Positions 51,686 to 61,797 of a stretch of DNA of 64,000 nt are shown here, piece by piece; the stretch's first letter is position 1; each line of letters begins with the position of its first letter. Both the position numbers and the translations under genes were made by a program. This stretch comes from Gossypium raimondii (taxonomy: Eukaryota; Streptophyta; Magnoliopsida; Malvales; Malvaceae). The notes below the pieces were generated by a model that did no database searches, had not been told where the DNA came from, and saw only the letters and a program-made list of their open reading frames with translations. The DNA is taken from contig NC_068569.1 of NCBI RefSeq assembly GCF_025698545.1, positions 14,508,001 through 14,572,000 on the forward strand, read 5' to 3'.

Positions 51686-51789
51686 AAAACAAAATAATAA
51701 TGTTAAGTTGTAGTTTTCATATTTTTAATTTAATTTTAAAACAAAATAATAATGTTAAGTTGTAGTTTTCATATTTTTAATTTAATTTT
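51686..51789. repeat. Perfect 52-base tandem duplication
   Basis: The 52 bases from 51686 are repeated directly at 51738-51789 with no difference that I can see, which suggests a recent duplication. Confidence 0.93.
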
Positions 51790-54719
51790 GTTAAGTGTTT
51801 CTTTTTGTGTATTTATATGATACGGTTAATTTAATTTAAATAGTAAAATAATCATATCTATATGATACATGTTATCATGCATGGTTAATTTTGTGTAATT
51901 ATATGATACAGTTACTGTTTATAAATATGACATGCTAAGTAAATTTTTATGCATAATGACACGTACCTTATCTTAAGGTTAACACGCATATACTTAAAGT
52001 GAGTTTGCATACATAAGGTTTGCACCATATGTAGGCGAACCCATATTACACATTACGTTTCCTCATATTGGGCTTGCCCATACTACGAATGTGCGAGTAC
52101 TACTCATGTGCAAATCCATACACAATGCAAATAGGTTGATAATAGTTAGTATCATAACAAATATTATTTCAAGGCACAGAATTATACATTGTAATGTAAT
52201 ATTCCCGACATTGTCTTAAATTTTCAGGGATTGGCATTGCGAGTCTGCAGATACTTCAGCTAACCACTATCCCCTGCACTAGATTATTGATTTGCTTTAA
52301 ATAACAAGCGGCAAAAACAAGAAAGGCGACGCATGGGAAGAAAGCTTAAAACTTCATCTCAAACAACCGAATGTGAGAACGAAGTAGGAAGGGTGGTTGC
52401 AAACCAAAGGGTCAGCAAAAGGTTGCAGGTCGAGTTACCAAACTGTCAAAACCAAACTATCAATGTGGATATACTAAATAGGCAATTGGCAGTATATGTA
52501 TGGTGATGTCTCAGTAACACCATCCGCATGGGCCACCCATACTCATCTATTTCTTGGTAGTTCACTTGTCATTTCTTCGTCACTATACCATTCTTTCATC
52601 CATTTTATATTTCCTGTTTTTGCTTTTGTGGTTTATTTTTAGGAATCACACATTAATATATGAACCAGCTTCCCTCACCCTGTTTCACTTCATTTATATT
52701 ATTCCTACTTTTGACTTCAGCTTTTAATATTTACTAGGAAATTTCACTTTCTTTTTCCCAATTAATTATTGTGCTAGTGACTACTACCAACTGGCAAACA
52801 ATAAATCATTTTTAGTTTCCTCTTCAATGCTTGATATTCACATCAAATGTGTTTGGTTAGTGCTTGGTCCTTTCAGTTCAACTACACACCAAATTACAAC
52901 TTGTCTTTTCTTTTATTGCTTCACTAATGCGCATAGGCAAGCAGTAAAAGAAAGCATGAGTTACCTAATTCCTTCCTACCATACCAAACCGTAAAGGGAA
53001 AAATACTAACAGAGCAGTAATCAATAAATTAAAACAGCAGTGATAGCAATGTCTCCGTCACCGGACGACGGTTGTCCTTAGCCTCGTCGGGTCTAACATC
53101 AGTTTTGAGTCTCACTGGCCGGTGAGGCGGCTTTTCCGGTTCCCTGCATCAGTTTTGAATCTCACTGTACGATCCAATATTCCATTTCCTTTGAGCTTGC
53201 ATTGAGTTTTGTATAATAAGTGAAATGCATGGCGTGTGGAGTAGAGGGCTGGCCGGCACCTTATCCATTGACTGCACACAAATACAGTACAAAGGGTAGC
53301 AATAAGAATTCTGATGTTTGGGCCCCGTAATTACATTACAAACAATGGAATGAATCGGGTACTGTAGGCCCGAGTATCATACTTGCTCACGTGTTCGTAC
53401 GGAGTAGCGGTTTAGTTGTTAAAGTTAGATGTTAGTGGAGGAGGGATAATGTGCTGTTGATTTGGATTGGATATCTGCAGATTGCATGCATTTATAGAGT
53501 GGCACAGCCCCAGGGCATTGTCCTGTCCTCTCCTCTATTGAGGTCTCTTCACTCCCCCATGCATGCTTTGGCATTGGCAATGCTCTCAACGTCTTGTCTC
53601 CTAAAACTATAATTAAATTATGGTTTTCATTATTTTATTTCATTGGAATATTTAATATATTATTTTAATTTAACTTATTTTAATTATTACTATTATTTTT
53701 ATCATATCTTACTTTTCCATGAGATACACGGATTAATCGCATTTATTATTCAATTATTTTTATTAGTAATATATTGAAAAATTCGTTATATTATAAGCAA
53801 ATAAATTCAAAGAGATAAAACTTTGTTTATATTTTGATATAAAATGTAATGATTCGAAATATTATAATTTTATTTACAATTTGTTATTTAAATTCTTGAT
53901 TAAAAGTAGGCGAATTATTTTAATTAATGAAAATAAAAATACAAAACCCATTTGTTATGGCGCCCTAAAAATGTTGGGAAATTTTAATTTATTCCTTAAA
54001 ATTTTTAAAATTTTCAATTAGGCTCTCAATTTTATTTTGGAAAATTTCATTTCTCTCTTGAATTTTTTAAAATATTTTAATTAAGTCTCCTCCAATTTTT
54101 GAAATTTCTCATTATACATTTTCTTTTAAGTTCTCGTTATACTCTTTTAAAAATTTTTATTAGGTTATCCTCATATTATGGACATATGATTAATATAAAA
54201 TAAACATGTTAAATTGATAAATTTTGACAAAAATTATTAGAGACAATAATGACTAAATAATTTTTAAATTAAAAAGGTAAAAATATAAAATTTTAACTTT
54301 TAAAGTATAAGGATCAAATCTTAATTTTTATATAAGTACAAAGACTAACAACACATTTTAACCTAATTTGAAATATGCATGGAATGATCAATTGATCATT
54401 GCAGGTTAAAATGCTCCAATCGTGTCTGATGCTTAACTTAGTTTTTTGGTAGAGAAGATAATAGAGTAAAAGTATGTGTAGGAGAGATCATACCTGTGGT
54501 AAGAATAAAACTTTATATTTATAATTGATTTGTGGTTTGCCCAAATGTTGTCACTATTTTAATGACTCTTAATTGAGGTAATAATTTTAATCATTAAGAG
54601 GTGTTACTATCTCATTCTCATGCAAGCTTTTTGAAGGGAGCATTTGTGGGCTACGTGTTAATGGCTAACACTAATGTATAGACTCCCTCTGAAGTTTCAA
54701 GTCCTGTGGGCTTTATTTT
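51790..54719. other. Intergenic, no gene supported
   Basis: Mixed AT-rich DNA. At 53096-53166 the phrase ATCAGTTTTGA(G/A)TCTCACTG occurs twice about 50 bases apart within an unusually GC-rich patch (53045-53150). The stretch 53450-53600 is also GC-richer than its surroundings, but I found no reading frame or known RNA in it. Confidence 0.45.
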
Positions 54720-55255
54720 GAGTTGGAAATCGTTTGGGCGGTTTATGAATCGAGTTATTTGTCCAGATCTACTTGAAAATTGAGAAGGTTTGGGTAAAAA
54801 TATTAAATCTGAAAAATGAGCTTGAACAAAAAATTAGGCCCGTTTAAAAATGAGTTAGACTCGAACTTGAACATTTAAAGCTTGACCTGACCAGTTTTTA
54901 AGTTTATAATACTTTATATTATGTTATTTTTTATATTTTGTAATTTAAAACACATAAAAGAATAAATATATACTAAATATATCATACTACTTTAAAGTTA
55001 ACATTAAAATAATATTAAGATGACTATATAAAAAATTATTAAATTAAAATAATATAAATATATATTTTAAATATTTAAAAATAATATGGACGGGGCAAAA
55101 ATTGGCTTGTCATAGTCTTTTGCAAATATGTATGAGCTTGGGTAAAATTTTAGACTCATATTTCAAGTCGAGTTATGCATGCTTGGCCAAGCACAAAGTA
55201 AATTAATGTCATGCCCAGGGTCGACTCGACCGGCCCATGAACACCTCTAGGCCCT
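54720..55255. repeat. Dispersed non-coding repeat, copy 1
   Basis: This stretch and 58150-58690 share a series of phrases in the same order and orientation: AGTTTGAGC/GGTTTGGGTAAAAA, TTAGG(C/T)CCGTTT, CATT(T)AAAGCTTGA, AAGTTTATA.., AATAATATGG, AAATATGAGC, AAAATTTTAGAC. They are diverged copies of one interspersed plant repeat. No coding potential; family not named. Confidence 0.6.
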
Positions 55256-55278
55256 AACTATGCTATTAAATGTATTTT

Positions 55279-55437
55279 TTTTTGAACTGATTGAGTCTCA
55301 ACTCAATTGACTTCGACATTATTGTCAATCTAGGAGGACGTGGGTTCAAAAGCATTAAAGTGTGCTTATTCTATTACTTAAGGGTTGAAAATAGGTTATA
55401 AATAGTTCTAACATTGTATAAAAAAGATATTAAGGTA
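55279..55437 (+). mobile_element. SINE-like element
   Basis: An A-box-like CTCAACTCAATTGACTTCG and, about 55 bases on, a B-box-like GTGGGTTCAAAAGC have the order and spacing of a tRNA-derived pol III promoter. The body then runs to an A-rich tail (TATAAAAAAGATAT). It resembles a SINE I recall as common in cotton. It abuts the left target duplication of the Mutator-like element. Target duplications for the SINE itself were not identified. Confidence 0.5.
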
Positions 55438-55447
55438 GGATATAAGA

Positions 55448-57151
55448 GGGTTTTTTACAAAATTATTATAAAAAATAAAAAAATAACCAAAATATTATAA
55501 TTTTTTTTATTTACCAAAATATACCAAAAAAACAAAAAACAGAAAAAAAAAACCTGACACAGCCTGATCAGGCCAATCACATTGGCGGCACCAAAGGTGC
55601 CAATGTGATTGGCGGCACCAATGGTGCCAAAGGACTAAAATGTTAGTTAAGGGTAGTTTCAAAGACTTGACATGCAAATTTACCATTTTGAATTTTGAAA
55701 GTTAATTGCTGCTGTGCGCACTAAAATTGAAATATGGCTAATTGCCTTCTAAGCCCTCTTTATTTATTATTTTCTTTTTATTCCCCTTCAACGCACTTTT
55801 TTATTTAATAACTCTATTTTAATTTATTAAATTTAATAGTTTATGTTTATAGATAAAATAGTTTATGTTTCCATTATTTTTTCCTTTTGATTTAATATTA
55901 GTTAAGGAATATATTAAATTTATAAAATTAAAATAGTTCAATTTAATAACTCTATTTTAATGTAATAAATTATTCTCATTTAATAACTCTATTTTAATTT
56001 AAAAAATTAAATTAAACTATTTTAATTTTAATCCTCTGAATTTAATATATTCCTTAACTAATATTAAATCAAAAGGAAAAAATAACGAAACATAAACTAT
56101 TTTATCTATTTATAAATTTAATATATTCTTAATAGACTTATAACATAAACATGTTAGACTAAATAATGGAAACATAAACTATTTTATCTATTTATAAATT
56201 TAATATATTCTTAATAGACTTATAACATAAACATGTTAGACTATTTTAATTAAAATAGTCTCTTAAGATATTATGAAGCAACAAATTTTATATTTCAAGA
56301 ATTTTATATTTTAAATTAAAATAGAGTTATTAAATGAGAAGAGTTTATTAAATTAAAATAGAGTTATTACTTAATTAGAATTCTAAGTATCTTAATTATC
56401 ACTTAACTAATATTAGATTTAATTAAAAATTAATAGAAATACTGTGCATGCCTTATTGAAAACCGAAGTAATAATAAAACTGATCACCCATAAATGTAAC
56501 CCAAATAGAAAAATAAATTATAATTATATTATATACTCTTAATAACTCTATTTAGTAAATTTTTAAATAAACTATTCTCATCAAATTATCAAAATAATAC
56601 ATAAAATACTAATTAGTTTATACTTTTTAAATAGCTTTATTTTAGGTAAAATATATTTACTTTAATAATAAAATAAAGGGCTTTTATGAGTAAAAATCAT
56701 AGATTAAGAGCTTATTTAACTACAAAAATAAGTTGAGGGCTTGTTTATTAAATAAAAAAGTGAGTTGAAGTGGAATAAAAAGAAAATAATAAATAAGGAG
56801 GGTTTAGAAGGCAATTAGCCACATTTTAATTTTAGTGCGCCCCACACGCACAGCAGCATCAATTCACTTTCAAAATTTAAAATGGTAATTTTCATCTCAG
56901 GTCCTTGAAACTACCCTTAACTAACATTTTAGTCCTTTGGCACCATTGGTGCCGCCAATCACATTGGCACCTTTGGTGCCGCCAATGTGATTGGCTTGAT
57001 CAGGCTGTGTCAGGTTTTTTTTCTTCTGTTTTTTGTTTTTTTGGTATATTTTGGTAAATAAAAAAATTTTAAAATATTTTGGTAAATAAAAAAAAGTTAT
57101 AATATTTTGGTTATTTTTTTATTTTTTTATAATAATTTTATAAAAGAACCC
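55448..57151. mobile_element. Non-autonomous Mutator-like element with long TIRs
   Basis: 1,704 bp, flanked by a perfect 9-bp target duplication GATATAAGA (55439-55447 and 57152-57160), the hallmark of Mutator transposition. The terminal inverted repeats are long: about 55448-55810 on the left and 56745-57151 on the right, the right one longer through small insertions. Ends begin GGGTT(T/C)TTT. Each TIR holds a strong hairpin (left 55571-55628, right about 56938-57000) built from CCAATCACATT/AATGTGATTGG and GGCACC/GGTGCC arms. The interior (55811-56744) is extremely AT-rich and has no transposase. An autonomous MULE elsewhere would have moved it. Confidence 0.92.
56087..56242. repeat. Tandem duplication inside the Mutator-like element
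   Basis: A block of about 74 bases starting GAAACATAAACTATTTTATC is repeated with an 82-base period (56087 and 56169). Parts of it also occur inverted at about 55835-55925, making the interior partly self-complementary. Confidence 0.8.
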
Positions 57152-57160
57152 GATATAAGA

Positions 57161-57989
57161 GTTACACAATTTAAATACATATCAAACGGTGATGTTTAAT
57201 AAAAACTTTAACCATTATCGCATTCAAATCATTTACTCATTTTATAGAAAATATAATAACAAATTGAAGTGGCTTATAAATTTTTATAGCACTAAAATAA
57301 TAACCCATATTAATTTAGCATCTCGTTTTCCAGCTAACCACCTACATAATAATGCCATTTAAATCTTCAAAAAGAAAATAATGTGATTTAAAGGTGGTCA
57401 GGCAATGAATTAATTTTATTTTGGATTACTCCAATAATCCAATTTCCAAGGTTGCAACTTGAGTTAATTCGAAAGAATCTGGTTACTTAATTTGAACTCT
57501 TATCTCAATTATATATACTCCAGAAGTTCTGTCATGTCTGGAGCGCTTGCCATTTCATTTGCCAACAATGCTTCTGTTATAATTTCTTCACAAAATCCAT
57601 CTTAACCCCTTACCTAACCAAACACGTGAAGGACACGTGCAAACTGGGTTTCATTTTTATGTTTCAGACACCTTCACATGACGTGGCATTTTATACTTTG
57701 TATCATCAGATGGTCTATTGAATTAAGAAGGGCGCACTTGGCACGCCACATAATCAATCACCTGATTGGCTCGCTCTTAACGAGATGCTTATTCTCACCT
57801 AATGGCACGTGACTGGTTGCTGTTAAAATTTTATTGGCTTAACTATTATTCAAATATCAAGAAATCATTCACCAGGTTTATGATCTTCAAATGATGTCAT
57901 AACATGTGCAATCGCTCGTGTCTGTGTAATTTGCTGGCCTAGATTTCTGCATAAACCGAAGGACCAACAATGAGATACTTATATTCTTA
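57161..57989. other. Intergenic, no gene supported
   Basis: AT-rich at first, then from 57600 to 57830 a more balanced stretch with several ACGTG/CACGTG-like words (ACACGTGAAGGACACGTGC, GACGTGGC, GGCACGTGAC). Such a G-box cluster would suit a promoter, but no gene lies nearby in the window. Confidence 0.4.
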
Positions 57990-58147
57990 GTCTCTTTGGA
58001 TGGGGAAATACGTTTACTTGCGGTTAATATAAAAGTAGTAGTGATAGTGAAATTAAATAGTGTAACGATGTTGTAACGAAAGATAATAATAATAATAATA
58101 AAACTAAACGAACTGTATTAAAGGTAAATGCTCATCCAAATGGACCC
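57990..58147. mobile_element. Tourist-like MITE, copy 3 (most diverged)
   Basis: 158 bp between TTA repeats (57987-57989, 58148-58150). Termini GTCTCTTTGGATGGGG and CATCCAAATGGACCC pair imperfectly. The core still shows GTTTACTTGCGGTTA. An AAT microsatellite (58084-58101) has grown inside it. Confidence 0.75.
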
Positions 58148-58149
58148 TT

Positions 58150-58690
58150 AATATTCAAACTGTTTCATTTTTTTGTTTAAAAAATCAATTACTAATGGGT
58201 TGTAAATCTATTTATGGGACAAACTTTTCATCTAAGCTTAAATGTTCGCTTATAATTTGGAAGAGTTTGAGCAAAAAAGTTGAGTATGAAGAATGACTTT
58301 AGGCAAAAACTTAGGTCCGTTTCAAATATATATCAAGCTTGAATTCATGCATTCAAAGCTTGAACCCAATTTGACCGTTTTCTAAGTTTATATTATATCA
58401 TATTATGTTTTGTATATATATTAAGTAATTTTTAATCCATAAAAAATAAATTTATAGTAATAAATAATACTATAATGTAAACATACTATAAAGATGTTCA
58501 ATTCTCTATAAATAAAATTTTAATGAATGAAAAAAATAAATTTATTAAATGTTAAATTAAATATAATATAATATTTTCAAAAAACTTGAAAATAATATGG
58601 GTGTAACTAAAATGGGGTAGGGTTACCTATTTTCAAATATGAGCATTTTTTAGTAAAATTTTAGACCTATAATTCAGGTTAGACTAAGCT
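58150..58690. repeat. Dispersed non-coding repeat, copy 2
   Basis: Same-orientation partner of 54720-55255, with the same ordered phrases. The two copies lie either side of the Mutator-like element, about 3.4 kb apart. Divergence is high, so this does not look like a recent tandem duplication. Confidence 0.55.
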
Positions 58691-58856
58691 TAGGCAAGCA
58701 TGAAGTGTTGGAATAGCCGTTTTAGAAAAATAGTGTTTTTAGGCATAGCGAGAATTTAATTTTTTCTTAGAACCGAACCATAGCGATATTTATACTAATA
58801 AACTTTAATCAAAATTACACCGTGATTTGTGTGAAGACGGTCTAGGTCTTTTCTCG

Positions 58857-59466
58857 TGTAACACCCCTAACTTGTATCCGTCGCCGGAATAGGGTTACGA
58901 AGTGTTACCGGAATTTACAGATCAAGTGAACAAATATTTCTCATCATATAGTATTCATATCATAAATCAATCATAAAGTCCTTTATATGAGCCCTAAAGG
59001 CCCAAAATACACATTAGAAATAAGTCGGGACTAAACCGGGTACTCAAATTTTTTTTAGAAAATATCAAAAAATTTTAAAGGTGCAGGGGACACACGCCCG
59101 TGTGGCCAGGTCGTGTGGTTCACAGGATCAAGAGACACGCCCATGTCTCAGGCCGTGTGGGCATTCGAAATAGGGCACATGGTCAAGCCACATGCCCGTG
59201 TGCTAGGCCGTGTGAGCATACTGACTTATTTTTAATAAGTTGCAGGGGTCACACGGCCAAGCCACACACCCGTGTGCTAGGCCGTGTGAATAATTCGAGC
59301 ATTCTGTTTTGCAATTTATGAGATGCAGGAGACACACGACCAAACCACACGCCCGTGTGATAGGTCATGTGAACAATTTTGGGTATATTGACTTGTACAA
59401 TTACTAAGCTACAGGGGACACAAGGCCGTATCACTTGGCCGTGTGTCACATACGACTGAGACACAT
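58857..59466 (+). mobile_element. Element D: LTR fragment, same family as A, cut by E
   Basis: Fossil. Opens TGTAACACCCCTAAC..CCGTCGCCGG like element A and runs through the CACACG-type array (59085-59465), then stops where element E begins. The rest of D, if present, lies beyond E outside the window. No coding. Confidence 0.75.
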
Positions 59467-61797
59467 TGTAACACCCTTAACCCATATTCGTCACCAGAAC
59501 AGGGTTATAGAGCATTACCGAAATAAACAGATTAAATACTGACATTTCATATTATTTAGCATTCATATCAGAAATTAATCAAATCAATCATATTGTCCCT
59601 TATGTAAGCCCTCGAGGCCCAAAACATACATTAGAAACAAGTTAGGACTAAACCGAGTACTTAAAGAATTTTTCGCAAAATCTCAAAAAAATTTCAAGGT
59701 GCAGGGAACACACGCCCATGTGGTCAGGCCGAGTGGTTCATATGGCCAAGAGACACGCCCGTGTCTTAGGCCATGTGGGCATTCGAAATAGGGCACATGG
59801 TCGTGTCTCAGCCCGTGCCCATACCCGTGTAACTTTCTAACTTAGGATACATGGCCAAGTCATACGTCCGTGTGCTAGGCCGTGTGTAGGTGCAGGGGTC
59901 ACACGGCTAAGCCACACACCTGTGTGCCATGCCGTGTGATTAATTTTAAGCATTCTGTTTTGAAATTTTAAAGATGCAGAAGACACACGGCCAAAACAGA
60001 CGCTCATATGCTAGGCCGTGTGCGAGACACACGCCCGTGTCTCTGCTCGTGTGGACGAAGTAACCATTTCTAAGCTATATTTCTCACCCAATTGGTCTTT
60101 ACACTTTAACACATTCACAAGCCAATCCAAGTCTTATGCATTATATAATACCTCATATAACCAGGAATACAAACTTACTTACCTATTTGATCAAATAATC
60201 ATATGCATAATCCATCCTCACTTCTACTTCAATCATTTTACCATTCACATTAACTAGATAAAGACACACACACACACGCACACATATATACATCAAAATA
60301 TATCAATCACAAGTCATTTCAAATGACTAGTTACAACCAAACATGTTTTTGTCAACATTGGCTAATTAACCTATACATGCCATTATAACCAAAAGTAATT
60401 TACTATTTATACCGAATTGGGCCGATGGATAGTGTAATGTAGCTCCGACCAACTTCCAACTTTTATGAGCTTCCAATACTATAAACAGGAGAAATAAAAC
60501 AGAGTAAGCATTTAAGCTTAGTAAGTTCGTACAAAATTGAATTTAACATACCAATTAATTCACATTTAAGGTAAGCAAATAAACATGCACAAACCAAGTT
60601 GGCCAATTGCCTAGCACATATGCTCATCAAGCATGTTAGTCATGTAATTCACATAAATACCAAGAAACATGAATGAGCTCATCAATATTCAATTTCCACA
60701 TACATGCATTTATCACTGCAAGTATCCATGAACACGTACATATCATATCTTTGTATTTCAAGTATTTCTCATAGTAATTCATCTTAAATTCATATAATCT
60801 CATATCAGAACTTTTCTCATTGAATCATTTAAAATATCGATGGATATAAGGGTAATACACATGAAGTGTACGAATCTGAAATTCGTCAATTCATATTCAG
60901 GGGTGCTCATTAGAGCACATAATTGGAAAGCCCTCTCTCGAGCCATATAACAGGAAGCTCCGGAGAGCCATTAACGGGAAGCTTATCTAGGTTGTATAAC
61001 GAGAAGCTCATAAGAGCCATAATCGGGAAGCTCATGCGAGCCAATAACGAGTAGCTCCAAATAGCCATTAATCAGGAAGCTCTAGATAGCCATATATCGG
61101 GAAGTTCAAGCGAGCCATATCGGGAAGCTCCGGAGAGCCATTAATCAGGAAGCTCACGAAGAGCCATATATCGGGACACTCATAAGAGTTGGTGGTGTGT
61201 CTACAACACATGCAGAATCACAACCAATCGGGATACTCCGAAGAGCTATTAACGGGAAGCTCGTAATAACCATATAACGAGAAGCTCGCAAGAACCATAT
61301 AACGAGGAGCTCGAAAGGGCCAAATATCAGGATACTCATTGCAGCTAATTCGGGAACCCTGTATCCATCAAATCACATTTATCCGAACGAGACTTATTAT
61401 TTATTGGGTATTATCGGATATGTGATCAATTTCATACATATGACATTTATACAATTCCCATATACAACATTCAACTCAAACATATAAATATACATAATTT
61501 AGTTGCACGAATTTACCTTGACCAGTACTCATGTACGAAAATTTACTAATCTGACACTTTTTTTTCCACGATCTAACTTCGTATTTGAGTTATCCGGATC
61601 TATACGAATGAATTTAACATCAATTTAATACAATTCATACTCAATTCAGTCCAATTCACATCTTAGGTAAAATTTACGCTTTGCCCCTATACTTTTAATT
61701 AATTACAATTTCATCCCTAGGCTCAGAAAATGAAATTCATGCAATTTAATCCTTATCCCAAGCCTAGCCGATTTTTACATGTAGCATTAGTAGCCCA
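59467..61797 (+). mobile_element. Element E: LTR of the A family, inserted in D, cut by F
   Basis: Fossil. Starts TGTAACACCCTTAACCC and follows element A in order: CACACG-type array (59700-60060), a CA microsatellite (60266-60284), the GGGAAGCTC-type array (60900-61345), then AAAATTTACTAATCTGACA and ..GCCTAG. It ends abruptly at element F before its own right terminus. It is useful as an uninterrupted reference for the spot where B entered A. Confidence 0.77.

Noticed and set aside
53450-53600. GC-richer patch tested as a microRNA or small gene
   Set aside because: No fold or open frame matching a known family; AT-poor composition alone is not enough.
55571-55628. Strong hairpin that could be a microRNA precursor
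   Set aside because: It is part of a transposon terminal repeat and is mirrored at the other end; stem composition is simple and matches no microRNA I recognise.
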